Shown: piece after piece, positions 8,721 to 19,192 of the stretch
How positions within the stretch are numbered: the stretch's first letter is position 1
Layout of the letters: each line of letters begins with the position of its first letter
Source of the DNA: JANXQG01 sp963719885
GTDB taxonomy: Bacteria > Planctomycetota > Planctomycetia > Pirellulales > Thermoguttaceae
DNA length: 64,000 nucleotides
Assembly (NCBI GenBank): GCA_963719885.1
Contig: CAVRDP010000018.1
Coordinates: 310,001 to 374,000, forward strand
Direction of reading: 5' to 3'
Translations under genes and position numbers: made by a program
The notes under the pieces: model-generated
What the model was told of the DNA's origin: nothing
Databases searched by the model: none
Seen by the model: only the letters and a program-made list of their open reading frames with translations

Positions 8721-10322
8721 ATGGGTTCCTACGTATGCGATGATCTCGTGTTGCCGCGAAAATTCTTGCGCATGTGCCGCCGCAATCTGCGGCGGACGAA
8801 GATCATCGATTCCAGCGGGCAGGAACTCAGCGGCGGATCCCTGCTTGCCGCCACGCTGGCAATGCGCCGGTTGCTGCGGCGGCAAGTCCTGGCGGCCGAT
8901 GAAACCCACGTGGGCATTCTGTTGCCGCCGTCAGTCGGTGCCGTCTTGTCGAACGCTGCCCTGACGCTCGACCGCCGGGTGGCCGTCAATCTGAACTACA
9001 CGGTCACTTCCGAACTGATCAACGCCAGCATGGCCCAGTGCGGTATCCGCCACGTGCTGACCAGCCGGCGGATGCTCGATCGTTTTCCGCTGAAGCTAAA
9101 TGCCGAGTTGGTCTACGTCGAGGAATTGAAACAACGCATGACCTGGTCCGACAAACTGCTGGCCGCCGCGGCCGCCTGGCTGCTGCCGGCCGTGGTTCTG
9201 GAACGCCTGCTGGGAATCACCGCGATCCGGCCCGACGACGTGGCGACGGTCATGTTCACGTCCGGCTCGACCGGCGTGCCCAAGGGCGTGATGCTGACCT
9301 ACACCAACATCGGCGCAAACTTGCAGGGAATCGACAGCATCATCCGCTTGCTCCGCAACGATGTCCTGCTGGGCGTGTTGCCGATGTTCCACTCGTTCGG
9401 CTACACGGTCACGCTGTGGACGGTGCTGACGCTCGATCCCAAGGGCGTTTACCACTACACGCCGCTGGAACCGCGGCAGATCGGCGCGGTCTGCCGCAAG
9501 CATGGTTGCACGATCCTGATTGCCACGCCCACGTTTCTGCGGGCCTATCTGCGGCGTTGCGAGCCCGAGGACCTGCGTTCGCTGGACGTCGTTTTTGCCG
9601 GTGCGGAAAAGCTCCCGCCCGAGTTGGCAGCCGCCTTCCACGAGCGCTTCGGCGTGCTGCCGATCGAAGGCTACGGGGCGACGGAGTTGTCGCCGGTCGT
9701 GTCCGGAAATCGGCCGCCCAGCCGCAACCCAACACCCGGAAAGCGCGGCAACCACATCGGCACGATCGGCCAGCCCATGCCGGGCATCGACGTCAAGGTG
9801 ATCAACGTCGAAACGGGCGAGGACCTTCCTCGCGGCCGACAGGGCATGCTGCTGGTTCGCGGCCCGAGCGTGATGAAAGGCTATCTGAATCGGCCCGATC
9901 TCACGGCCGAGGTGATGCGCGGCGACTGGTACGTGACGGGCGATCTGGCCACGCTCGATGAAGACAACTATATCTCCATCACCGGGCGGATCAGCCGCTT
10001 TTCGAAGATCGGCGGCGAGATGGTGCCGCACTTGCGCGTCGAGGCGGCCGTCCGCGAAGTCCTTGCCGCCGGCGAACAGGAAGTTCAATTGGCCGTTACC
10101 GCGGTACATGACCCTACTCGCGGCGAGCGGCTGGTCGTGCTGCACACGGGTCTTGGCATGCCCGCGGTGGAAATCTGCCGGCAGATGGTGGCCTGCGGCA
10201 TTCCGCCGCTCTGGATTCCGTCGCCCGACAGCTTCCGGCAAGTGGCCTCCATTCCCCAGTTGGGCACGGGCAAGCTCGACATGACGCGGTTGAAGGAAAT
10301 GGCGGCGCGGGAGTTCTCTTGA
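8721..10322 (+). CDS. AMP-forming acyl-ACP/acyl-CoA synthetase
   Basis: This 533-residue ANL-superfamily enzyme activates a fatty acid as acyl-adenylate and passes it to a thiol carrier. The AMP-binding loop MFTSGSTGVPKGVMLT lies at about residues 178-193, the core motif is EGYGATELSPVV, and the hinge region is WYVTGDLA. The sequence is closest in style to the acyl-ACP synthetase half of Aas, which recycles lysophospholipid-derived acyl chains, but no acyltransferase domain is attached. It converges with the Wzz-like gene, with only 1 bp between the two stops. Confidence 0.87.
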   Translation: MGSYVCDDLVLPRKFLRMCRRNLRRTKIIDSSGQELSGGSLLAATLAMRRLLRRQVLAADETHVGILLPPSVGAVLSNAALTLDRRVAVNLNYTVTSELINASMAQCGIRHVLTSRRMLDRFPLKLNAELVYVEELKQRMTWSDKLLAAAAAWLLPAVVLERLLGITAIRPDDVATVMFTSGSTGVPKGVMLTYTNIGANLQGIDSIIRLLRNDVLLGVLPMFHSFGYTVTLWTVLTLDPKGVYHYTPLEPRQIGAVCRKHGCTILIATPTFLRAYLRRCEPEDLRSLDVVFAGAEKLPPELAAAFHERFGVLPIEGYGATELSPVVSGNRPPSRNPTPGKRGNHIGTIGQPMPGIDVKVINVETGEDLPRGRQGMLLVRGPSVMKGYLNRPDLTAEVMRGDWYVTGDLATLDEDNYISITGRISRFSKIGGEMVPHLRVEAAVREVLAAGEQEVQLAVTAVHDPTRGERLVVLHTGLGMPAVEICRQMVACGIPPLWIPSPDSFRQVASIPQLGTGKLDMTRLKEMAAREFS

Positions 10323-10323
10323 A

Positions 10324-11604
10324 TCAATCGGGATGCAACGGCACGGCCGCCGGAGAATGCGGATCGCCGAGCACGCGCACGCGTCGGCGCAGTATTAAGG
10401 TCCACTCTGAGCCTTTCGCGCTCTTCCGCCACGCCGTGCAGGATGCGCTCGATGTTATCGATTTCGGCCCGCGCCATTTGTATGGCGACGGAAGTGCGGC
10501 CCACGGCGTCGGCCTCGTTGGCTTTCTTCTCGACCTCTTTTTCGAAGTCAATTAACTGCTCGGTGGAGATATCCACCTGGTCTTTCAAGCGGCGGATCTC
10601 CTCTTCCAATGCGAGGCGCTTGGCGCCGCGGACCATGTCGCGAGACTGTTGCTCCAAGGTCTCGAGTTGCTTCTTGATCCAGTCTAAATCCGTCAGGGTC
10701 CGGGCGAACGTGGGGGGTTGCTTCGTTCCCGGCTGGAACGTCACCGGAGTGGAGTCTTCTTAATTCCAGGTGTACGAGGCGCCGTTGCAGATCTCGATAC
10801 CTCGGATTGCAATTGAGGAGCACGGCGACCTCGATCTCGGGGACCTCAGCCTTGGGCAAGTCCGCCAAGACCCTCTTCGCCACTTGGAGCTTGCCGAGAA
10901 GAGCCCGGTGTTCGGACCGCATTCTCTGGAATTCGCGTTGAAATTCGGCGTACATACTCACGGCCATCTGCGCTCGGGCCTTCATGGTCTCGTCGTCGCC
11001 GGCACCGATCGACTCGAGTTCCCGTTTCAACTGTTCGCGCTTGGCGCGGACTTCGTTTTCCTTCTCGGCAGAGATTTGCTGGAGTTCCGTAAGCCGCTCG
11101 CGACGCACCTGGCGATCAACATTGACCACTTCATTCATGTAGGTATTGACCACGGCATTGACCAGCACGGCAGCCTCCTTCGGATCGCCGCTGGTCAGGC
11201 TGACCGTGATGATTCCCGCTAGGTGATCGGGACACTTCACCTGGATGTGCTCCGCGAGCCACGTAGCGGCATGATGGCGGTCTTCCTCGCGCTTAATGCT
11301 CGGCTGCTCATAAACCTTGGGATCGCGCAAGGCGGCAATGATCACGAACGATGATTTGACCAATTGCATTTGTGTGGCCCGCAAGTTCTTGAATTCGGCT
11401 GATTCGTCACGTTCGGCCGCTGCGGACGGGAAACGACGCAAACTCGGCTGCAACTCCAGAAGGGCCGTGGCCGTGTACTTCTTGGCGGCGGACTCAGCCG
11501 CCTTTTGCGGTTCGGCAGCGGGGGACGACGATCCGCCGGCCAAAGTCGCGGAACTCAGGACCGCGAAGATAAAATAGGTACGCGCGCGACGTGGAACATT
11601 TCTC
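10324..11604 (-). pseudogene. Wzz/GumC-like coiled-coil exported protein, two frameshifts
   Basis: It begins MRNVPRRARTYFIFAVLSSA with a signal-like segment at 11604. An alpha/beta region (SVTLTSGDPKEAAVLVNAVV) follows, typical of polysaccharide chain-length determinants. A long coiled coil comes next (RRERLTELQQISAEKENEVR). The continuation FQPGTKQPPTF...DWIKKQLETLEQQ is in another frame (indel near 10757-10765). The end, RVRVLGDPHSPAAVPLHPD, is in a third frame (indel near 10390). No C-terminal membrane helix or Walker kinase is visible, so it resembles the periplasmic part of a chain-length or exopolysaccharide export protein. Function is inferred from family resemblance only. Confidence 0.65.
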
Positions 11605-11913
11605 ATAGCGATTGTCTCCTCGGCACAAGGTATTTTCACCCCCCGGCCGCCGGCCGCGCCGGACATTTCTACCGAGGGGCCAATCGATGTTATGTTGCCG
11701 TCGGCCATGGCTTTCTTTCCCGTGATTTCTGCCGTTTCCACTCTTCCGTTGATCTCGACCATTGTCGCGCGCTCTTCGGCGCACTGAAAGAAACTTCTGC
11801 CTTGGGTCGCTTGCCGTGCGCACCGCGCGATACTATATTCGGATGCGTTGCCCTGACCTGAAATACTGGCGCGATTCTCGCTTTCCTGGCCCCCAACGCC
11901 TCTTGCCGCCGCC
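11605..11913. other. Divergent intergenic region before dprA
   Basis: It separates the Wzz-like gene and dprA. Open frames cross it but no recognisable protein, tRNA or strong hairpin is visible. It must hold the two divergent promoters. Confidence 0.5.
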
Positions 11914-13024
11914 ATGTCCGACCACGATGCCGATTTGATCGATACGGTGCGCCTTTCCTTGGTCGATGGCGTGGGTCCGCGAATTCGTCGCCGCTTGTTG
12001 GACCGCTTCGGCGATCCGGCGACGGTGTTGGCCGCCGCGCCGAGCGAGTTGCGCGAAGTGGAGGGCGTGGGGCCGAAACTCACCGAACGGATCATCCGCG
12101 CCGGCGACGAGATCGACGCCGAAGCCCAGATCGCCTTGTGTCGCAGCCACGGCATCGCAATCATTACCGAGACCAACGCCGACTATCCCCGTGCCCTTCG
12201 CGAGATTCCCGATCCACCCGGCCTGCTCTTTATCCGTGGCACGCTCAAACCGGCCGATGCCCTGGCCATCGGCATTGTCGGCACCCGTCATGGCACGGCT
12301 TATGGGCTGCGGCAGGCCGAACGTTTGGCGGCCAGTCTCGCCCGGGCCGGGCTGACAATCATCAGCGGCCTGGCCCGCGGGATCGATGCGGCCGCCCACC
12401 GCGGCGCTGGAGGCCGGCGGCCGTACGCTCGGCATTTTGGCCAGCGGCGTGATGAACATCTATCCGCCGGAGCACGACAAGCTGGCCGGTCTGGTCGCGG
12501 CCAGCGGCGCCTTGATCAGCGAGCAGCCGCCGCACGCGTCACCGTTGGCGGGCACCTTTCCCCAGCGCAACCGCATCATCAGCGGCATGTCGTTGGGTGT
12601 CATCGTGGTCGAGGCGGCCGAACGCTCCGGCGCCTTGATCACAGCCCGGCATGCCATGGAACAAGGTCGCGATGTGTTCGCCGTGCCGGGCAATGTCGAC
12701 AGCCGCGCGTCGCGAGGCTGTCATCGCCTGCTCCGTGACGGGGCGATCCTGGTCGAATCGGCCGACGACGTGCTGGAGCAGCTTGGCCCCTTGGTCGAAG
12801 CGGCCCCGCGCGACGACGGCCGCACGGTCCATCATCCGGCCGAACTACTGTTGAACGACATGGAGCAGAAGGTACTCGACGCGATTCGCGGCGAGGCCAC
12901 TTCGATCGACGAGATCGTAGTCCACAGCGGCCTGCCCATTCCGCAGGTCCTGGCGACGCTCAGCGTTCTGGAAATGCGACATTTGATCCGGCGGCTGAGC
13001 GGAACGACGGTGATAAGGTTGTAA
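11914..13024 (+). pseudogene. dprA: DNA processing protein DprA (Smf), one frameshift
   Basis: DprA binds incoming single-stranded DNA and loads RecA during natural transformation. The N-terminal helix-hairpin-helix region is VDGVGPRIRRRLLDRFG...VEGVGPKLTERI. The Rossmann core has IGIVGTRHGTAYG, IISGLARGIDAAAHRGA and, after the break, LEAGGRTLGILASG, PLAGTFPQRNRIISGMS and SGALITARHAMEQGRDVFAVPG. A C-terminal winged helix ends at LSGTTVIRL. The frame changes near 12405-12415, where GAL-EAGG should be continuous. The last 200 bp are duplicated at 20155-20352. Confidence 0.92.
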
Positions 13025-13042
13025 GAGCGGTGCGGGGGAAGA

Positions 13043-13142
13043 GGATCACGAACACACGAAAGAACGAGAACGCGAAGGAATACCAAGTAAGTCGATGATG
13101 AATATCGTTTCGTGCTTTCGTACTTTCGGGTTTTCGTGATCC
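13043..13142. repeat. Imperfect palindrome between convergent genes
   Basis: The outer 10 bp, GGATCACGAA (13043-13052) and TTCGTGATCC (13133-13142), are perfectly complementary. The interior arms, built of ACGAAAG-like units, match imperfectly. It lies between the ends of dprA and the TPR gene and may serve as a bidirectional terminator or be a dispersed palindromic repeat. Confidence 0.6.
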
Positions 13143-13186
13143 CCCTTCTCTTGCTTCGGTTTACGCCCGGACGATCCGCGATCGAC

Positions 13187-14645
13187 TCAAGGCGTCTTTG
13201 CAGTCGGAGCGGCTTCCGGATTCTTGACGTCCTTCACCTTCGCGTAAAGCTCCTGGGCTTGGGGCCTCATGGAAAAGTGCCGGTCACGCTTCAGCACACT
13301 GTCCAAGATTTCCTTGGCTTCCCATCTGCGTCCCCGATGATCAAGACAATGGGCCCAGTAAGTAGCCGTATCGGGGTTATTCCGACCGCCGACCTTCATG
13401 GCCAGGGCAAGGCTTGTATCGGCCTGATCGAAACGACCAAGCCGGAAGTAGACCCAGCCCAAGGTCGACATAAACTCGGCGTTCTGGTTGTTGTCGCGGT
13501 AATTGCCTTCCGCAAAGACCATTGCGCGCTGTTTCTTGGCTGGATCGTCTTGCTCGACAAGGGCCAGGGCGATGTTGTTCTTGGCGGCGAGGTCGTCGCG
13601 GTGCTCGAAAATGACCTCCTCGAAATACTTCTCCGCATCCGACCATTTCTTCTGCCACAGGGCAACATAGCCGCGAAGCTTTCGGCCCGTGGTGCTGCCT
13701 TTGTACTTCTGCTCTTCGGGCTTAAGGCCGGCATCGGCCGCCTCGATCTTCAAGGCGGCTTCCGCCTGCTCCTTGGCAAAGTCCAACTTGCCTTTTTCTA
13801 CGCCCAGAGGGCGACTACCCGGCGGGTCTCTAAATCGTTAGGAGCCATCTTCAGAGCGGCGTTGAACCACTTCTCGACATACTCGGTCGCGGACGTCGGG
13901 CCTCCGTTCTGATCGAAGTACTGGGCCATGATGGCTTCCGGAGTGAGAACGCTTTCCAGCGTGCCTTGCTTCTTGGCAATATCGCGGTCAATCTTCTTGG
14001 CCTTCTTCAAGGTCTCGTAGGCTTCAGCAGCCTTGCCCTGCTGGAACAGAGCCCGGGCCAAACGCTGCTGGGCCACCAGATTCTCTTGTGCCCCTTCCAG
14101 GTTCAGCAAATCGCGCAGCGCGACTCAGCTTCCTTCCACTCCTCGCGGCGTTCCGCCACCGCAGCAATGCCGCTCATCGCGGAGAATAAAAGTATCCCCT
14201 TGTTTCCCTTGTTCGTGTACACAATCAACAAAGCTTTAGCCTTATCGTACTCCGCCTCCGCGTCCGTCAGCCGCCGCGCCTGCAAAGCGATGTCGCCCAG
14301 AATGATATAGGCTAGCGGGTCGATGCGGTCGGCCTTGATGGCATCTTCCAACTGAAGGCGGGCCGCCTCTGGCTGACCTAGTCCATCGAGTATCCGATAC
14401 ATCAACACGTGCGCCGAGGGAAGTTCGGGATACTTCCGCGAGGCCTCTTCAAGTTTTGCGAGAGCAGCCTGCATATCGTGTGACTTGACCAGCAGTTGGT
14501 ACGCCTCTTGCACCTCGGCGTACTTCGGTTTAGATGCGGCGGGCGAAGCAGGCTGCTGGGCTGAGACCGACGTTGCCCCGGCGCCAAGCAGAGTTTGCGT
14601 TGTCATTGCCAAAACAAGCGTGAACGAAACGAACGGGCGTGCCAT
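13187..14645 (-). pseudogene. Exported TPR-repeat protein, two frameshifts
   Basis: It begins MARPFVSFTLVLAMTTQTLL (signal peptide) and is built of tetratricopeptide units such as QAALAKLEEASRKYPELPSA, AEAYETLKKAKK and EFMSTLGWVYFRLGRFDQAD. Three segments lie in different frames, with indels near 14105 and 13795; joined, they give about 485 residues. The C terminus ends AAPTAKTP. TPR arrays mediate protein-protein contacts, here probably in the periplasm. No partner is encoded next to it. An upstream Met at 14741 would precede the signal peptide by 32 residues, so 14645 is preferred. Confidence 0.72.
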
Positions 14646-15001
14646 GGAACGATACCTCCTTTGTGAAGACCAAACCGCGAACTCGCGGCGGGTCCAGAAG
14701 CGTGCGACAAGCGAACCACACGGTCGGCCGGAAAGCAGCACACTTTCATCCCTCTATAGTCTATGACGTAAAGCATGCCCCGACAAGAAACTCGCCTTGC
14801 GATTTTCCTGCCCTGGCGCTACGTTGATTGCAGTGCCCACTCGGACTTTCAACACTGCTTGCAAGCTAGCGGTGGCAAACGGATGCCATTGGGCCGCGCA
14901 GTCGCTATAATCTTGAGCAGTGGTCTTGCCTTTGAAAGCTAGGCCCGTGGCATGCTCCCTTTTCCTGCAAGCGATTGCATTCCATAACAGGAGACTTTTC
15001 C
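14646..15001. other. Divergent intergenic region, nothing recognised
   Basis: It lies between the TPR gene and the exported protein gene at 15002. The only clear signal is a Shine-Dalgarno AGGAG about 8 nt before the ATG at 15002, which sets that start. No RNA gene or strong hairpin is visible. Confidence 0.5.
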
Positions 15002-16933
15002 ATGAAACGCGTAATCATTCTGATGGTCTGCGTGGTAGCGGCGGCACTCGTAGCGGCGGTGGGCTATGCCGTATATCGCGCCTGGTGGAACGCCAACTAC
15101 TTCGTGACGGAGCACGATGAACATCAGGCGCCGCCGCGCGACGACCTGCAACTCGTCGACGACAACCTGGCCGACAAGCGTCCCGCCTTCGACGACAAGC
15201 TTGTCGACAGCCGGCCGCTGGGCGATTGGGAGCTGAACGCCTCGGCCGCTGTCATCCGGCTCGATTGCCCCATGGTTATCCCTGACAGCGGTCGGGAGAT
15301 GCTCGTACTGCGGCCCTCGTACGCCAACGCGATCACGGCCGCGAAGGCTTGCCGCCTTGACCTGCTGCCCAGCGCCAACACGCTTGACGGCGCGGCAAAG
15401 CAGTTCGACGATGGCCTTTACGCCGCGCTCGACCTGGCATGCTTCCGCGGCGAAATCGGTTTGGCCCCTGCCGCGCCGGCTTGGGCCGCGGCGGTGTTCC
15501 AGCGGCTGCCAAAGCAAAGCCCGGCTCGGTCGTTCCTTGCCACCGCGTTGGAATTGGCCGGCAAGACGATCGATCTCTCGGCGGCCGAAAAGCAAGAAAA
15601 CGACCGATGGCTTGTCGTGTTCGAGCGGAACCAGGCCGCCAGCAAGCCCATCTCGTTCTACACCTGGACTCCCGAACTGAAGCAGGTCTGGCGGTTCTTC
15701 CGTTTCTTGCAGCACGAGTTCACCGAAGATGATTTGGCCATCCCGCGCGACGTGGCGGCCGTGCTCAAGCAGAACGACGACTTGCGCGAACAACATCGGG
15801 CGATCAATGCCTTCTATGGCCGCTTGACCAATCCGTCGATCTGCCTGCCGGTCAACGCGCTCATCGACGCCAAGCAGGCATTGCCCCAATTGGCGAAGGA
15901 GCACGGGGCCCGCCGCGCGACGGTGGCCATCTTTCCGCCTTCGACCAGCCGCGAAACCGAACTCTTCGATCAGATGTTTCCAGCCGGGCTGCCAGCCAGC
16001 GCGAACCTGATGGGGGTCCTGATCCAGCGGATCCGTTCGGGCGAGGTCGATCTGAAGCCGGGCAAGAACGACGGCTGGTATCAGCACCAGGTCTATGCCC
16101 TAGAGACGCTGTTACTCCCCGCCAAGGGACAGGAAAACGATAAGCTGCTATTGACGGCCGAGTACAAGAAGCGGCTGGTTGAGGCCTTCAAGGCCCTGAT
16201 TACGAAGCGACGGGAGACGCACGCCCGGGAGCTTGGAATAGCGAAAGCTTCGGAGGCGGCCCCGCCTCCACCCAAAGTCAAAGTGTGTCCGCGCCTGCGG
16301 GTCGAACCGTGCGCGACGTTTTATCTCCGCAACGCGCGGGCCTATGCGTTTCTGCAAGACTTCCTCACGGCTGCGGCTGGACGGGAACGGCTGGAGAAGC
16401 TGCACGGACTGCGGGAGGGCGGCGAGCGACCGCCCACTCTGGACGCGGAATTGGGCGCGGTCCGCTCCCGCTTCTACGGTTTTTACCTGCTTTCCTGCGA
16501 AGACATCGGCATGAAGCCACAGCTTGCCGACGGCGAGTTGGCCGACCCGCCGGCCGCGAAGCAAGCGGCGATGGACTGGCTCGGCAGTCTAGCAGACAAC
16601 GCCGACCTCCGTTGCGACACGCGAGTCTGTGTGCCGATCTTCGTCGATCCGCTCCACGGCAAGACTCGCATCTGGGCCACGCTCGGTGTGCGTCTCGCGC
16701 ACCTGGAGGCATCCTACGCCCGGCCGCCGCGTCTGCGTCCCAAGGGCCGCGACGAGGCCTGGACCGAAGTCAAGTCGGAACAGCTCGGCAACAACCGCTG
16801 CGTGATCCCGGTCGACGAGTTCGCCGAGATCGAACTCGCCGGCTCCGCCGCCCTGACGCGAGCAGAACTTCGTGACGCCTGCGATCGCTACAAGACGAAG
16901 GAGGAGATCGTCCGCGGACTGAGCGGTAGGTAG
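15002..16933 (+). CDS. Large exported or membrane-anchored protein, unknown
   Basis: This 643-residue protein starts MKRVIILMVCVVAAALVAAV, one N-terminal membrane helix or signal anchor followed by a soluble body. An AGGAG sequence just upstream supports this start over an ATG nine codons earlier. The body is rich in Ala, Leu, Asp and Glu and has a proline spacer (EAAPPPPKVKV) near residue 425 dividing it in two. The C-terminal part has the motifs FYLRNARAYAFLQDFL and ARLRVEP-like strands. I do not recognise the family. It appears monocistronic. Confidence 0.6.
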   Translation: MKRVIILMVCVVAAALVAAVGYAVYRAWWNANYFVTEHDEHQAPPRDDLQLVDDNLADKRPAFDDKLVDSRPLGDWELNASAAVIRLDCPMVIPDSGREMLVLRPSYANAITAAKACRLDLLPSANTLDGAAKQFDDGLYAALDLACFRGEIGLAPAAPAWAAAVFQRLPKQSPARSFLATALELAGKTIDLSAAEKQENDRWLVVFERNQAASKPISFYTWTPELKQVWRFFRFLQHEFTEDDLAIPRDVAAVLKQNDDLREQHRAINAFYGRLTNPSICLPVNALIDAKQALPQLAKEHGARRATVAIFPPSTSRETELFDQMFPAGLPASANLMGVLIQRIRSGEVDLKPGKNDGWYQHQVYALETLLLPAKGQENDKLLLTAEYKKRLVEAFKALITKRRETHARELGIAKASEAAPPPPKVKVCPRLRVEPCATFYLRNARAYAFLQDFLTAAAGRERLEKLHGLREGGERPPTLDAELGAVRSRFYGFYLLSCEDIGMKPQLADGELADPPAAKQAAMDWLGSLADNADLRCDTRVCVPIFVDPLHGKTRIWATLGVRLAHLEASYARPPRLRPKGRDEAWTEVKSEQLGNNRCVIPVDEFAEIELAGSAALTRAELRDACDRYKTKEEIVRGLSGR

Positions 16934-17071
16934 CAGAGGTCGTTGTTGGAGGGGCTTTCCTTTCTCGTGGAGGCAAGCTACTCTCATGTTCATGCGGTCC
17001 GACCTGATTCCTCGGCGGCGCTGGGAATTAAACGGCTATTGTTTACAGATTCCCCCAGTGAGAAGACTTCG

Positions 17072-18397
17072 ATGGCACAGTCCACTAAGATGTTATATGC
17101 AACGATGACGCTGATGATCGTTTCCGCGGCGGCGGCCACCTCGGCACTCCATGCCAGTGATTGGCCACATTGGCGAGGGCCGTTTTTCAATGGCTCCAGC
17201 GATGAAAAGAACCTGCCTTCGCAGTGGAGCACCCGCGAAAACATCGCCTGGAGCGCCGACCTGCCCGGTGGCGCCGCGGCCACGCCGATCGTGTGCGGCG
17301 ACTGCGTCTTTCTGGCGGGCGTTGATGCCGCCAAAGATACCCTTCAGGCAATGTGTTTCGATCGCCGTAGCGGCAAACTGCTCTGGCAGCACAACGTGGC
17401 CGAGGGAACCCAAAAAGACAATCGCAGCAATTACGCCTCCTCCTCGCCGGTGGCCGACGGCAAGCGCGTGGTCTTCTTCTATGGCAATGGCGATCTTGTC
17501 TGCTTTGACTTGGGCGGTAGCACGCGCTGGAGACGAAATATCCAAAAGGACTACGGGTCGTTCGCTTTCCAGTGGACCTTTAGCAGCAGTCCTACCCTCT
17601 ACGACGGCAAGCTGTACCTGCCCGTGCTGCAGCGCGACGTGGCAGTCCGTGAGTATGGTTTGAAGGATCGCGAGAATCAGTCGTATCTGCTGGCCGTCGA
17701 TCCACAGAGCGGCAAGACCCTCTGGCGTCAGGTTCGCTCCAGCCCTGCCGTGGCCGAATCGCGGGAGTCGTTCGCCACCGCCATTCCTTTCGAGCACAAG
17801 GGGCAGAAACAGTTGCTCGTTGCCGGCGGCGACCTGCTCAGCAGTCACGATCCGGCCAACGGCCGCGAATTGTGGCGCGGCGGTGACTACAACCCGGCCC
17901 GCGTGAACCATTGGCGGCTGGTGCCTTCGCCGGTCGCCGGCGATGGGATCGTGCTGGTCTGCGCCCCCAAACGCGAGCCGCTGTATGCCGTCGAGGCCGA
18001 CAAGGGCACAGCCGTCTGGGACAGCCGCAACGTGAAGGAAGTCAGCTCCGACGTGCCCACGCCTGCCTTCTACGACGGCGATTTCTTCGTGCTCAGCAAC
18101 GTCCGCAAGAGCCTCTCGCGCGTAGAGCCGCGCAGCGGCAAGCCGAAGTGGATCGTCGCCACGCCCGGCGGCGTCAAATACGAGGCCTCGCCGCTGGCGG
18201 CCGACGGCAAGATCTACCTGATCAATTTCAGCGGGCAAGTGGCGATCTTCAGCGCCGCCAGCGGCAAGTTGTTGCGCGTGATCCCCATGGAAGAAACAAG
18301 CGACCGCGACCCGATTCGGGCCTCGATCAGCGCCGCCCACGGCCAGTTGTTCATCCGCACCACGCGCAAATTGTATTGCGTGGGGAAGGGAAGTTGA
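17072..18397 (+). CDS. Secreted PQQ-binding-like beta-propeller protein
   Basis: This 441-residue protein has an N-terminal signal (MLYATMTLMIVSAAAATSAL) and the planctomycete-style opening SDWPHWRGPFFNGSS. Repeated WD/PQQ-like blades follow: CFDRRSGKLLWQHNV, LLAVDPQSGKTLWRQV, AVEADKGTAVWDSRN. The fold is an eight-bladed propeller as in PQQ dehydrogenases or BamB, but catalytic PQQ and calcium ligands cannot be shown by eye. These proteins are numerous in planctomycetes and mostly uncharacterised. An upstream Met at 16943 lacks a signal sequence, so ATG 17072 is chosen. Confidence 0.8.
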   Translation: MAQSTKMLYATMTLMIVSAAAATSALHASDWPHWRGPFFNGSSDEKNLPSQWSTRENIAWSADLPGGAAATPIVCGDCVFLAGVDAAKDTLQAMCFDRRSGKLLWQHNVAEGTQKDNRSNYASSSPVADGKRVVFFYGNGDLVCFDLGGSTRWRRNIQKDYGSFAFQWTFSSSPTLYDGKLYLPVLQRDVAVREYGLKDRENQSYLLAVDPQSGKTLWRQVRSSPAVAESRESFATAIPFEHKGQKQLLVAGGDLLSSHDPANGRELWRGGDYNPARVNHWRLVPSPVAGDGIVLVCAPKREPLYAVEADKGTAVWDSRNVKEVSSDVPTPAFYDGDFFVLSNVRKSLSRVEPRSGKPKWIVATPGGVKYEASPLAADGKIYLINFSGQVAIFSAASGKLLRVIPMEETSDRDPIRASISAAHGQLFIRTTRKLYCVGKGS

Positions 18398-18629
18398 GCT
18401 AAGTCTCAACAATTGGATCGGCGGCATCGCAGGGACCTCTCGCCACGCGACAAAGGCGGTTGCGACGGCACGGCCGAGACCGGGACCGGGTGGAGGGGCC
18501 AAAAAAGACGGCCGCGGCGAGCGATCATCCTATTGACGTGTGAGGTAATTCTTCGTAGACTTCCCAGGCAATTTTCGCCATTCAAGCGTCTGCGGCTCAC
18601 TCACCGAGCATTCGTACACGGAGGTCCGA

Positions 18630-19052
18630 ATGAAATTCGACGCGCGAAGGATCTTTCTGCTTGCCCTGCTCGCTGCGGTTGCGGCTGTCGGCTGTCAGTC
18701 GCTTACCTATATGTTCGGGCCGAAGCAAGAGCCGGCCAGCCAGGCCGCCCCGCCGGTCAGTCAACTCGGCGCACCGGATGAGACCTACGCCAGCGGGTGG
18801 GAATCCGGCCGGGCAATCTACGTCGGCGGGTGTGCCAGTTGCCACAAGCCGAAGCCAATTCAAGAGTTTGCCATCGATGAGTGGAAAGAGAAGATCATTC
18901 CCCGCATGTCGGTGAAGGCCAAGCTTACGCCCGAGCAAACGCAATCGCTTGCGGACTACATCATGGCTGTCAAGCGCTTTCAGTTGCTTGGCAGCGGGCA
19001 TGCCAAGGCGAAACCAGCGATAGCCCCGATATCGGCGGCCGACATTCGGTGA
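18630..19052 (+). CDS. Lipoprotein with one c-type heme site
   Basis: This 140-residue protein carries a lipobox AAVGC ending at Cys22, so it should be a lipid-anchored envelope protein. A single heme motif, CASCH (Cys68, Cys71, His72), is followed by a likely axial Met93 in IIPRMSVKAKL and a helix, EQTQSLADYIMAV, typical of class I cytochromes. It is short for a cytochrome c domain. It probably shuttles electrons in the periplasm. A GGAGG Shine-Dalgarno sits 6 nt before the ATG. Confidence 0.75.
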   Translation: MKFDARRIFLLALLAAVAAVGCQSLTYMFGPKQEPASQAAPPVSQLGAPDETYASGWESGRAIYVGGCASCHKPKPIQEFAIDEWKEKIIPRMSVKAKLTPEQTQSLADYIMAVKRFQLLGSGHAKAKPAIAPISAADIR

Positions 19053-19192
19053 TGGAAAGCGATGCCGAGACCGGAGGCGGCGCCACGGCCAAAAAACGCG
19101 GCCGCGGCAAACAATGGCCTTCGGGACCGGCGGGGAGCTGCCAGCGTTCGTATTGTGGCTAATGGCTCTTCCACTTCTCGCTTGTGGTCGCC